Positions 21,960 to 32,449 of a stretch of 59,954 nt of DNA are shown here, piece by piece. Source of the stretch: Chara braunii (Eukaryota > Streptophyta > Charophyceae > Charales > Characeae); the NCBI GenBank assembly GCA_003427395.1, contig BFEA01000780.1:152732-212685 (forward strand), given 5' to 3'. The translations under genes and the position numbers were made by a program. Positions within the stretch are counted from its first letter, which is position 1. Each line of letters opens with the position of its first letter. The notes below the pieces were generated by a model. The model had not been told where the DNA came from. It did no database searches and worked only from the letters and a program-made list of their open reading frames with translations.

Positions 21960-22745
21960 CTATCTAACCATGGACAAAATGTCAAATGTTATTCTAAGTC
22001 TCATATCAGGAATACTATCTTGTGAGAAACCGAACGGAGGGAAGTGACATTTTGCAAGCAAAAATGCAAAACCTAACATAAAAACACCACAACTAGAAGA
22101 ATCCTCTTGAGCAGGAATCCCATCTACTGATGTATCAAAGTAGGATGTAGGCTCTTCCACATGATATTTTTCCCGAAGATTTTGTCGCTGAAACTCCGCT
22201 CTGAAAAAACTTGTCAAAAGTTCGAGGGCTGGACCGTAGTCAACACGATGGAGAGAGTCTACGAGGTGGAATTTACATTCAGAGCGATCTATACTGACAT
22301 AAGCTAAGACCCAATGATTTCCGAAATGGAAAGGGATAATTACCAAATCAAAATTGAAAAGATTTATGTCCTTCACCCATTTCGTCCCTTCGGAGTATGC
22401 GATTTCAGCGGACAGAGCTTTTGACAATCTGAGAATGAAAAAAAAAATTAAAATATGCACAGATAGAATGCTACAAGAACTTTCATCTTTTGCCACTCTT
22501 GCACATGTCGAATCCACCTTCTTGATGTAGTCATTGGTGATCTGAACGGCTAGCAGGTACAAATTGACGACTTTATCATTTAGCCATTCCCCACCTTTGG
22601 CGGCGAGCATGACGTCTTTCTTTTCCACGTTCCACCTCCTCTTGTAATCGACAATACCGTATTCTTCATTCTCTTCAGTGCTGCCGGTAATCATTTCAAG
22701 ATACTCATTTTCTTCGACAGTAAGGTGTACTGTTGCTAAAGGAAT
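21960..22745 (-). CDS. Ulp1/C48-type cysteine protease domain (C-terminal part of the minus module)
   Basis: This would be a SUMO/ubiquitin-like-protein-specific cysteine protease domain, the C-terminal catalytic half of the family. Visible motifs in order are a GEWLND substrate-groove motif, FHFGNHW with the catalytic His (22314-22316), HLVDS with the catalytic Asp (22257-22259), and PAQEDSSSCGVF with the oxyanion Gln six residues before the nucleophile Cys (22089-22091). All four key residues are intact. The exon probably starts at 22745, after the minus-strand acceptor TTCCAG; the ATG at 22781 lies inside that intron. A Phe/Ile/Leu-rich stretch read at about 22430-22480 ends in TTTTTTCATTCTCAG and looks like a short unspliced intron. 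The upstream exons (22849-23140, 23430 onward) lie in the same direction, so this is likely the C terminus of the large minus-strand polyprotein, but a separate gene cannot be excluded. Confidence 0.8.
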   Translation of the reverse strand: MPLATVHLTVEENEYLEMITGSTEENEEYGIVDYKRRWNVEKKDVMLAAKGGEWLNDKVVNLYLLAVQITNDYIKKVDSTCARVAKDESSCSILSVHILIFFFILRLSKALSAEIAYSEGTKWVKDINLFNFDLVIIPFHFGNHWVLAYVSIDRSECKFHLVDSLHRVDYGPALELLTSFFRAEFQRQNLREKYHVEEPTSYFDTSVDGIPAQEDSSSCGVFMLGFAFLLAKCHFPPFGFSQDSIPDMRLRITFDILSMVR

Positions 22746-22848
22746 CTGGAACGAAGGGTCATGCACTTCATACAAACACACATATAAACAACAGTAGAGC
22801 GACTAAGACTTCACACAAAAACAAGTGATAGACTACATAAATATGAGC

Positions 22849-23142
22849 TCATGTTGTTGGTTGTCTATCTGTTTCGTCATCAGTGCTGCTATCCATAAAA
22901 GATAAACTGCAACCTGCGTGATGCAATTTCTTCCCTTCTGTGAGGCTTATTCCAACAGCTTTAAACATCCTTAAGGCAGATGGCATCAGAGATGAAAATG
23001 TCATGGGTGTACGACTTCTTCTCTCATTTTTTGGCAATAATGGCAAAGTTGACAAAGCTTGCAAGCCACGGCGAATGATATTCTTCTCTCTCTTCTTTTG
23101 CGAGTGTACATGTGTCGTTTTTCACAGTTCTTTTCGTCGCCC
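22849..23142 (-). pseudogene. Probable internal exon of the minus module
   Basis: The minus frame ending at 22849 is open from about 23125 (ATG-like start at 23064) and contains MTFSSLMPSALRMFKAVGIS and EGKKLHHAG, which look coding. It begins after a plausible acceptor (...TCATGCAG near 23143) and has one in-frame TGA near its 5' end. A possible donor (GCAG|GTTGC) occurs near 22913. It sits between the protease exon and the acidic/Gln-rich exon upstream. No domain is recognised. Confidence 0.4.
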
Positions 23143-23427
23143 TGCATGATTGACAAAATAAAACGTAATGAGTTACAAGTTCGACTTTCCGTTGTTGAAA
23201 CTGACTCATGAGTACCAATACAAAATATACGGCAATTGCACTAAGTCTTCATACAAAACAATTGCAGTATTTCTCTTCAGAAAACGCAAAGTTCCAAAGC
23301 TAGGTAAATAAACAATACATTTGAGGGATCGACACAATGGGAGATGAGTGCATGTGATGTACCCACTAATCCGCATATAGTATTAAATATTCCTCCTAAG
23401 ATAAGAAAGTGCTCACCTTGATGGGTA

Positions 23428-24810
23428 ACTCTCAGTTTTTCTTCAACACAACCTTTTGTCACACCTTCCATATGCAATTGCGCAATAGGAGATTCCTCGA
23501 TAGCTATCATGAGGTTAGCAGACTGTGGTGTTTGAGGTTGTTCAAGCGTTTGTTGAGGTTATACAAGTACAGCTTCCTCCGGTGTACTTAGTACTATATG
23601 TCCTTCATCCTCTTCGATGCCCTGTACATGGAGAGTTTCTTCCTCCTTTACGCCCTCAAAAGTGTCCCGGAAAGTGCCGCTTACTTCGGCTGGCATCGTC
23701 GACGACGGCATCTGCAATCCCGTGAGTGTACCAGTAATATCCACTTCTATAGCCTCGCAACTCACACCGCCTTTTCATCCCGAAGTTTTGGCACTATCGC
23801 CCACTAGTATCGTAGTCGCTCAAACTTGGTCAGCGGTACTCACGCCCTCGCAACTCACACCGCCTTTTCGTCCCGAAGTTTTGGCACTCGCATCGGCAAT
23901 CGATCCCCATTGCTGTGTCGGGTTGGACTCAACCACGAGTTTCTCCGCTCGGTCAAGCTGGAAGCGTTCCAATAGTGGACCCCTGTCGTGTTCGGCTCGA
24001 CCGTGTGACCCTTCGACAGGTGAAACAACGTCGATTTGTCCTGAAGCCTTGCCACTTGTACCGGCGATTGATCCCAATCCCACTGTCGGGTTCGACTCGG
24101 CAGTGAGTTTCTTCGCTTGGTCAAGCCACGAACGCTCGAATGTTGGACGAGTGTCATGTTCGACACGACCGTGTGACCCTTTGACAGGTGAAGCACCGCC
24201 GATAGTTGCACTGCACCCCGTGGTCCCGAAGCCTTGCCAGTTGCACCGGCGATCGTTTCCGATCCCACAGTCGGGTTCGACTCGACCGTGAGTTTCTTCG
24301 CTTGGTCAAGCCAGGAACGCTCCAATGCGAGGCCACTGTCGTGTTCGACTCGACGGTGGGACCCTTCGACAGTTGAACCACCACTCGATCCTGATCCCTT
24401 GCGCTCTGTTTCTTGAGGCCCCTGAGAGCCTTCGACAGTTGAACCACTGCCGCTTGGTCCTGTAGGTTTGCCATGCCCACAGGTGTTGATCCCTTGCCTT
24501 CTGTTGCTTGATGCCCCTTAAACTTTTCGGTTTGTTGCCGTTCCCCACGACTTGCGTCCTTGCCGCTTGCACCGTCATTTGGTTCCGGACCCTTGTCACT
24601 TGCACCGCTCCCTGATCGCAATCCTTTGCCATGCGCACCTCCGCTCGATCCGAATCCCTTGCCATGCTCACCACCGCCGCTTGATTTTTTCCTCTCCCCA
24701 AGATCTTCTCTGACATGCCAATAATATCCATAAGCCGGGCTGGTTTGTCTATCATAGAACTCTTCCAGATACTCAAGCCACTGCGATATTTTGAACTCTT
24801 GGAAAATTTT
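23428..24810 (-). pseudogene. Repetitive Gly/Ser/Lys-rich tail region of the minus module
   Basis: The same frame as the upstream segment continues past the TAA at 24811 through a WLEYLEEFYDRQ stretch into a low-complexity region (SSGGGEHGKG, GSGASDKG) and then repeats of roughly 150-185 bp. Repeat anchors are GTTCGACTCG...GTGAGTTTCTTCGC near 23930, 24088 and 24271. A 100 bp duplication (ACTCACACCGCCTTTTC) is at 23762 and 23858. Further 3' an acidic/Gln-rich frame (to 23430) crosses one TAA (23559-23561) and ends at a convincing donor, CATCAAG|GTGAGC. The repeats carry the same TCGTGTTCGACTCGAC core as the satellite arrays at 30-34.5 kb. Several frames are open across the repeats, so the exact reading is uncertain. 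Confidence 0.45.
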
Positions 24811-27003
24811 TTATGTTCTTACTTCTAGTCTTGATTGAGAAACCTCCGGATTAAGTCGCAGGAGTCGCTTGGCAACCTGATTTTTTGCATGTTTCAGAAA
24901 GTTCGATCCTGACAAACGTCTGTAGAGGCAAAACTGCCACTCCCGTTCTTCTTTTATAGCCATAACCCACCTCCCTCTTGCCAATGCAGGTTGGAAGTGT
25001 TGGGGGTGCCATATAATGTGATGACCCCATGTGGCATCATCCGTCACCGTATAATCGTCTCGGCACACTATAGGCCCCGGAAGCAGTCGAATGTCTGCAG
25101 GGATTGTGTCTCCAATCTCGTACTCCAAAGGCTCATCAAATGGAGGTTGTTGCGGAGTTCGAGAGCGTAGCAATTCCATAATAGTACTTGGGTTATGTGC
25201 AAATGGTGTCAGAGTTGCCATTAACTCTGGGGAGAGCATTGCTAGAAGATTCGGATCCAGACTGTCTCTGGATGCCACCGTCATCGTATTGCCCGCCATC
25301 TGAGTCGGTGTAACAATAAAAGAAGTCGGCGGCTGAGTCATTAACTGATCCGTTGAAACCGCCATGCTTGAAGCTCCTTCAGAACCGGATGATGTGCCTT
25401 GAACACCCATTCTCTGCGAAGCCGGGCTACAAGCTTTTTGCCTCTCAGCTGCCAAAGTCGCTTGCAAAGTGCCATCAACACTCTCTTCTTCTGAGTCGTC
25501 CGCATCAAAGTCCTCATCATCCACAAAACAAGTCGCATAACCTGCGATTGTAAACACCCCGATTTGTTGGTCGAAGTACATTGTCTCCAAGCGGTCGAGA
25601 AATGAAACCTCCCTCTCCGATGGTGCTTTATGATAACCCCTCAAGAGCTTCTCCACTTTTCTTCTGAGGGCATAAGTTTGTTCCCCTCTGTCTTGCAGCT
25701 TTGTTTCGAAGAGAAACTCCCAAATATTGACCATGTTTTGGTCAACCTTGTAGACGAGATCACGCCCTTCATCATATCGAGGAGACGGCTTAGTAAAGTT
25801 GGCGTAGTAGTAATCTCGAGTTTTGACCATGTTGTCAATGAACTGAGTGAGGAACTCGAACTTCATACCCTCCCCTTCCAGCACAATGCAATGACGGTGA
25901 CTCTTTAACAGTTCCCAAACCAATCCCGCATGACCTTTCCCGAGGAAAACGACAGCCTCATCCGCAGGACAAAAATGCTCCAATGTCTCCACCATCGCAT
26001 TCGACTCCCTTTCCATACCATCATAGACCACTTTCTCCGGTGGATCCATACCTGCCATTTTCCACTTTGATGGTAGAAAGTTCTTCTCCACGACATCAGT
26101 CAACATCTTCGGCTTTCTCTCTCTCCGCACAAGTGCCAATATGTTAGCCACCTGCTCGGCAGATGATGGATCTGCAGCTTGAATATCTTCAAACAAGGGA
26201 ATAGTGTTGCGATGAAAATCCCCGTCGTTGGAGAACATGATGACCACCATTCTGTCTGTGTCCTCCAAAGGCAAGTTTGCAACTTTATATGTCACTTTCC
26301 CCTTTGTTTGTTGTATACGAGTCCATTTGAGAAGATCCATGTGGATGTCCCACATCGCGACTCGCCTCAAGAATGTGAACTCGCAAGAGCGTGGAACGAA
26401 GCACAACAATGTCTAATACTCGCCGCCAAGTTTGTCCATGAACTTCTTGAGTCCACCAAACACTTGTTCAGTCTACGCACCCATCTAGATCGGGCGGCAC
26501 AAATCCAGGACGGCTGTGTGGCACGTCAGGTGTTTGACGGCTCTAAACATCTCCTTGCAATCCATCTCGTTTGAAACATCGCTCGGTTCTCACTGGAACG
26601 GCACGAATATAGATGTCACGTCCTGTTTCTGGAAATATATATACCTCGCTTGTCCCGACAAACGAATGCTATGCGAACCCCCAGTTTCAGATCTACGCAA
26701 CAACTTGTTGACAAATTGAATGAACTCTTCAGGGCATTTGTTTGCAAGCAATTTTATTTTCTTGAAGCCCTCCTCTCCTTTCTCATCCTCACCTCCAAGT
26801 GTAGCCGGAAATGACCGCACCCAACTCATTTCTTTGAAATGCCATCGCTGGTCGATCCCCCTCTCCGATGTCAATCCTTGATCACAATACTTAGCGAACA
26901 AATCAGAAAGGTTGTTGAAGAATGGTTCCTTCCACTCTGACGGCTTCTTGTGAGGGTCAGAAATGAAGACGAAGTAGTGAAACATTTTCAACATTGCTCT
27001 TTC
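24811..27003 (-). pseudogene. Methyltransferase-like region of the minus module
   Basis: One frame runs from 27003 to 24811, broken by TGA 26590, TAG 26485, TAG 26473 and TAG 26413, with protein-like sequence on both sides of every stop. In the 532-codon open part (26409-24811) residues 141-170 read EAVVFLGKGHAGLVWELLK...VLEGE. This resembles SAM-binding motif I (FxGxG) followed by the acidic end of strand 2. About 120 residues upstream a WDIHMDL stretch sits where a DPPW/DPPY-type motif IV would be in beta-class amino-methyltransferases, but the DPP residues are not there. Later parts contain an acidic Asp/Glu run (FDADDSEEES) and a Pro/Thr-rich linker. The methyltransferase call is by motif pattern only; if correct it is probably degenerate. 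The 5' part (26994-26590) is of unknown fold. Confidence 0.4.
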
Positions 27004-27707
27004 CTACTTTACCATTTCCACGTATGTCTCCATCGAATGTTTCCTGGCAGTGTGAGCAGCTTTACTTAGCCTTGGAGCCAGTATGACACTTCCCGCGAGA
27101 ATGTCTCGCAACAGCTGAAGCCTCTCACGTCTCCCCAACGTAGACATAACCGTCCATGATCTGACATCCGGATCGCGCACAGCCACGAGGTAACCAGGTC
27201 CTCTAGTACCCTGAATCCAGTGCACTTGAACCCTGACTCCTTTTTCCAACTCGAATCCGGGGCCAGGTCTCGGCGCTTTCCCCGATTCACCTTGTTTGGT
27301 CACAGGCTTCACACCATCTTTTCCCCGGTAACTGTCCACTCTCCCAAGCAGAATACACTTGTTGCACCTTGTCAAACACATCGTTCGTCGCCCTTGCCAA
27401 TACCATGTAAGGCCCGAGGAAGTCGGACCACTCCTTGCTCCAAGCCTGAAGTGAAAGAGTAACCAAATGATCACTCCCGGTCGCGCGCAGAGCCATCGCT
27501 GCAAACTCTCTGTAATCCTTATTTTTAATGTCTGCAGCAGATCCGCCTATAGCTTCTGGACGACCGGCTGCTTGCCACAACTTTCGTATGTTCTTAATGA
27601 TAGCAATCCGGAGGAATATTCCATTTGTCCTTCGCATTTTGGAAAGTGCTCAAGGTGCAGTAATTGTCCATGCTCCTATCCGGATAGTAAACAGGCCTTG
27701 CAGTCCA
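27004..27707 (-). pseudogene. Linker segment of the minus module with frame changes
   Basis: After the TGA at 27708 the upstream frame still reads plausible protein (WTARPVYYPDRSMDNYC) for about 35 codons. Coding-like sequence then moves to a second frame (NIRKLWQAAGRPEAI, about 27610-27330) and to a third (KGVRVQVHWIQGTRGPGYL, about 27340-27004), which ends at the TAG at 27004. At least two frame changes are needed. I could not find a clean GT-AG pair explaining them, so indels are likely, although introns are possible. No domain is recognised. Confidence 0.4.
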
Positions 27708-29198
27708 TCAATCCAAACGGAGCTCACAGGCGATGTCAGGGCGTTCTTGAAAACATTTCCTCGCCGCCTCAACATTGTGTTGACCACTGAGAGGGTACCA
27801 GTAGAACTTGCGCACGGATTGGAGATCGAATTCGCCGGGCGTCACTCTTCTCGCCCTCACATTTGTGCAGGAAGCGTCAGTATGCGTTGTATCATGGAAC
27901 GACCGGGGCAGCCGGGGAAGCCCAATCAACAAAAGGACAGGTTTCTCGTACAATGCACATACATTCATCCCGGCTGCCCCGGTCGTTCTCTCTCTGATAG
28001 CTGCCTCACCCGACTCAATCATTGTTTTGTAGAGGTCATCAATAAGCTCCTGATCGAGGAAGCGTTGATTATATCTGAATTCCTCGTCAGGAATATCGAG
28101 AATCCTGTCCAACTTGACAGTAATGAACTGCATTTCCGGCCTCTGGTTACCATTCTCGTCGAACTCAAGGAAGAAGCCTTTGCTCAGATGACGAGAAGAA
28201 TTCCCAGGCGACAGAATCTGCAAACCGGGCGGTCTGGTGACTGTCTTGCCCACAGCGTCTTCATCCGACTGTGGCTGGTCCAGTGGAAAAACGGAAGTTT
28301 TTTCCATCATACCTCCCTTCGCTGCTTTTTTCCTTGGCTGCCGTTTTTTCTTCATGGCCTCCTCAGCCTCCCGCGTACGTTGGACGGCCTCCTCAACTGC
28401 CAACGTTTTCAACTTGTGTTTGCCCTCCTCTTGCTTGGCTCCCCCTTCCTGCTTGGTTTTCTTACTGTCCAAAGTACTTCTCCTCTCTTGCATGTTCTTC
28501 CTTTTCTTCTCAGCTAGTCGGACTGCATCGACATGCACCGGCTCGACCCCAACTTTGCGGTGCATTTCCCCGCGCCCTGGATCCGCTTCCCAATGCCCAT
28601 GACCCGACACGAGCAGCTGCGTTCGTTTGGAACCCCAATGCACATCTGCATACCCTCCCTCGCCGGTCGTTTCCTCTTCTTGCCCTTCGTCCTCATACTC
28701 AACCCCTAGACGACCCTCCAATTCGCTCGGCCCACCCCTCTCACTGATTGTGTGCTCACTCTCTACTTTCTCTTCTCCGCCACCCTCCTCATATTCTTCG
28801 CGTTCTTCATCCCGCTCCCAATCTTCCTCGCTGTTCTCCTCGTCGTCATCTCCAAAATAATGCGACCCAGCAGGAATGACCAACTCATAGCGTGGCGGGG
28901 GGACCAAAGAAACGGGTTCCTTGGTTAATGTTGATCTACGCTTCACAGGGGCTGACGGCACGATTTGCCCGCGATAAGGACCTTTCTCCCCGATCTGCCC
29001 AGATTTCGGAACTCGTGTTGCAGCAACCGTAGTCCGAAGCGATGGCGGTGGGCGGGCATCTATAATGATTGGTTTCGACGACGGAGCTGCCTCCAAAGAT
29101 GACGAAAGCACGCTTTTCGGTTTAGATATGCGGGTGGAAGCATGCACCACCGGCTCATGCCCTGCGACCACATTTTTATCGAAGAATGTGAAAACCGC
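27708..29198 (-). pseudogene. ParB/sulfiredoxin-like region of the minus module
   Basis: 487 open codons (29171-27708) continuing in frame from the segment upstream. The first half is strongly charged and probably disordered (acidic run GDDDEENSEEDWERDEE, then Lys/Glu/Arg-rich with KKKRQPRKKAAK, a possible nuclear localisation signal). The C-terminal part shows an order typical of the ParB/Srx fold: RILDIPDEEFRYNQR...LIDDLYKTMIESG (about 28110-28010), then YWYPLSGQHNVEAARKC (about 27803-27755), where GQHNVEAA occupies the position of the GERRxxAA / DGQHR phosphate-binding motif. ParB-like domains bind CTP/ATP or DNA, or act as nucleases. Function here is inferred only. The region ends at a TGA (27708) followed in frame by further protein-like residues. 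Confidence 0.45.
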
Positions 29199-29804
29199 TC
29201 AAAGGTCCGGCAACGTCAATTTCTCCGTCCCGGGCGGATTGAAAATGTCATAAAGCTTCTTGCTGTACCTAGCGTGTTTTGCCCAACGAAGAGCAACGCG
29301 TTTGACATTCGCCGTCCGCTCACCTCTAGCGTTAAGGACCATCGTCAACTCCGACATGGCGAACTGTGAATTTCCTCCACTCCACTTCACCACACCGCCA
29401 ATCGGAACAATGTTATCTTTGATCACCACGTACAAAACCAGCCCACTTGAGGGTTCCCTGATTCCACCCACCCAGTCCAACATCCAACACCTGTCTTTGT
29501 GGTCGACGACAGGAACCTCGTCTCCCACACCTGCAACGGACGTCTCACCATACCTTCTACGCCTGGACACAACGTCCATCATAGATTTCCCCTGCCGACC
29601 AGTAGCCTCCTCGTCTCGACCCGCAGCCCCACCAGTCATCAACACAGCCGAATCCGGTCCCGAACCTCGAACATGGGCGGAAGGAGTGCTCGTAGAAGGT
29701 GCACCCCGCAGCACCCGGGTTCGGTGGCCCTTAGACCCCAGTGTGTCGCCAGCCCCCACGCCAGCCGTTGGTTTTCCCTTCGGTTTTTCCGGAGACTGCT
29801 CCAT
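29199..29804 (-). pseudogene. N-terminal segment of the minus module (unknown domain)
   Basis: 201 codons from the ATG at 29804, the most 5' Met of the module. Residues 1-95 are polar, Pro/Gly/Arg-rich and probably disordered. Residues 95-200 look folded (WMLDWVGGIREP, VVIKDNIVPIGGVVKW, ANVKRVALRWAKHARYSKKL). The frame meets TGA at 29199-29201 and continues in frame with AVFTFFDKNVVAGHEP, so the stop is probably a mutation within one protein. The segment faces the satellite-filled divergent intergenic region and the plus module across it. Confidence 0.5.
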
Positions 29805-29989
29805 GCTCCCGGAACCAGTACTAGTACGTCATTTACTTGGCCTCCCCTCACGATCCATATCGAGTAGCTAGTCGCAACTGAAGAAAACGCACAAGCGAGA
29901 AAGCAGTCATTGCTTTGCCGACGTGCAAACACCACAGCACTCGAGAACAAGAATAGACAGGAACACAGAGCAACGGAAGCGGGCCGCAG

Positions 29990-30920
29990 CATGCCAGCTC
30001 GTCGTCGTTTCACTGTCGTATCGAACTCGACGGCCGTGCCACGACGTCCTCCAGTGCCGTCGAATTCAACACGATAGGGACATTGAGGTGTCGTCGTGTC
30101 ACTGTCGTGTCGAACCCGACGGCCGACCAACTCGTCGTCGTGCTCGACGTCGAGCTCGGTACTGCACGGGCTGTCCAACCGTCGTGTTGGACATGACAGC
30201 TACACTGTTGTCTGCCGTGCGACAGTCGACCAAATGCCCCTTCATGCACCGTCTAGTCGCCAGACCACAGTGTCCATGTCGTGTTCGACACGATGGTCGC
30301 GAAACGGTGCCTGAAGGGAAGATGACTGTCGTGTTCAACACGACAGCGACACTGTCGTCTGCCGTTCGACAGTCGACCAAGTGCCCCTTCAGGCACCATC
30401 TGCGGACCATCGTGTCGAACACGACAGCGACACTGTGGTCCGCTCTGCCCGCCAACTCGTCATCGTTTCCCTGTCGTGTCGAACTCGACGGTCGTGCTAC
30501 GACGTCCTTTAGTACCGTCGAATTCGACACGATAGCGACATTGTCGTGTCGTCGTGTCAATGTCTTGTCGAACCCGACGGCCGACCAACTCGTCGTCGTG
30601 CTCGACGTCGAGCTCGGTACTGCGTGGGCTGTCCGACCGTCGTGTTGGACACGATAGCTACACTGTTGACTGTCGTGCGACAGTCGACCAAGCGCCCCTT
30701 CATGCACCGTCTGGTCGCCAGACCACAGTGTCCATGTCGTGTTCGACACGATGGTCGTCAAACGGTGCCTGAAGGGGAGCTGACCGTCGTGTTCGGCACG
30801 ACAGTGACACCGTCGCCTGCCGTTCGACAGTCGACCAAGTGCCCCTTCGGGCACCGTCTGGCGACCATCGTGTCGAACACGATAGCGACACTGTGGTGTG
30901 TTGTGCGACATTTGTCATGT
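29990..30920. repeat. 458 bp tandem duplication in the divergent intergenic region
   Basis: Two copies, about 30000-30457 and 30458-30915, are offset by about 458 bp (compare the peptide-like frames at 30096 and 30554, or ACTCGACGG.CGTGC.ACGACG at 30023 and 30483). Each is packed with imperfect palindromes of the type TCGTGTTCGACACGA and with ACAGTCGACCAA(G)(T)GCCCCTTCA. Frames of up to 270 codons on both strands are repeat translations rich in Arg, Ser, Thr and Val, and are rejected as genes. Confidence 0.8.
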
Positions 30921-30959
30921 TCGACACAACGGTCGGTGGACGGTGCCTGAAGGGGCACT

Positions 30960-31325
30960 TGATCACGAAAACACAAGACAACAGATCGCAAGTACTGGTT
31001 AAAACGGAGAAACATTGACTGTTGAATACTTGTGCACGCAAAACATCAGAACAATGAGGTTTTTTTTTCGAAAGGAAACACAACATGAGAACAACAATCA
31101 AACACTCGGGCTGGCAGCGATGTGTCAGTGTCCAAAGCCAAACCGAAAACACGTGTCATCATTCCCGGGTTTCAATGAATCGAAAAACAATATGAGGACA
31201 GCAACGTCACACGTGTGTACTTTTGGCCACTGAACAAATGATGAGAACAACTAGAAGATACCGCGTATTGTTATCGAAATAACACATTGAGAACAACTAT
31301 CGCAATGCGAATTCCACGAGGCTAT
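30960..31325. other. Non-repetitive spacer
   Basis: A-rich plus strand with no convincing frame, separating the 458 bp repeats from the small decayed ORF. Nothing recognised. Confidence 0.4.
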
Positions 31326-32267
31326 CTATCGACTACGGGGAACAATCTCGCCTTTGCGACCATTCAACGCGCTAAGTGGCGATCCGAAGGTCAACTGCTT
31401 AGCCGTCTCAGCAAACACCGAAATGTATGTCATTCGCACGAACCCGGAGTTCCCGACGAGAGAAGCGCCTATAGTATCCCGAATTGAAACGACTTTAGCC
31501 TCGACCTCGCGCCATGCGCCAACGTCCTCCACCTGGCCACCCAACACGATATCCAGTCTCCCATCTACCCTTCTTTGAACTAAACACATATCCCTCCTGG
31601 ACATAGACAACTTGTTCCTGGACGCATACACGACAGCATCGGTCAAGTTTCTTGCCCTGCTCGAAACGGCAATACAGAGGACCCTACAGAAGATAAAGTA
31701 TGCCAGACGCAATCTCACACAACAATACTAAACTGCTATTGGCGACAGACCGGAAGATCGCAACGGATAATGATCGAGGAACTAAGAATGTCGCGCACAA
31801 TCGAGTAACTCCTGTTTCATTACACGGCACCAGGTGTGAGGCGAGGTTATCACGTATTCGCAGTCCAAAACCCCCACAACACGGCTTATTTTTAACTTTT
31901 TACACAGTAGAGGCAAGCGCACGGGACGCATCACATCGAACGGCACAAGAATGTGTTTGCCGAATTCGGACATATTTGCGAACTCATAATCGCACGCCCA
32001 TGGGCATCTCTCTGTCATGTTCACCCACTCGTACTCCTCCCACGAGTCCAAATGTTTGTCACCAAACGGGAGGATTCTCATCCAAGGGTCGCATTCGAAG
32101 TCTTCTGGACAAGCGCCTTCATAGGTTACGCTGCCCTGACATTGTCGGATGTACAGCGCGCAAGGTGGGAAAGGGTGGGCCTTGAATGCACGCCAAAGTT
32201 TTGGGGTCATATGAGAGATCTCCATAGCAACAGTGAAGAGAAGACGCCCTGCACGGCACAAGTGCAA
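31326..32267 (-). pseudogene. Cys-rich decayed ORF inside the element (unknown)
   Basis: Two minus-strand frames, 32267-31782 (161 codons) and 31718-31326 (130 codons), are in the same frame. They are separated by 63 bp that also read protein-like between TAG at 31782-31784 and a second TAG. Together they make a protein of about 310 residues. The N-terminal half is Cys/Trp-rich (CALYIRQCQGSVTYEGACP, DPWMRILPFGDKHLDSWEEY, CPWACDYEF), like a secreted or zinc-binding domain. The C-terminal half has a hydrophobic stretch (LAYFIFCRVLCIAV) and mixed polar residues. I do not recognise it. It may be a captured host gene fragment or a third transposon gene. Confidence 0.4.
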
Positions 32268-32449
32268 CGGTCAACAGGAGCATAGAACAACCAACAGCAG
32301 CATAGAACTATTCACCCCCCTCCACCTAACAATGGAAACAAACCAGGCCGCACGACATCACACTGCACAGAATCTATGTGCGCAATCCACGCCCATAATT
32401 CCACGCACGCAACCCATGCACGATTCGATGAATGATTCGATGACATTGC

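Noticed and set aside
23617-24291. 224-codon plus frame
   Set aside because: Antisense shadow of the repetitive tail of the minus module, made of 150-185 bp repeats.
27528-28517. 329-codon plus frame opposite the ParB-like region
   Set aside because: Shadow of the minus-strand coding region. The minus reading has recognisable motif order and continues in frame with its neighbours; the plus reading does not.
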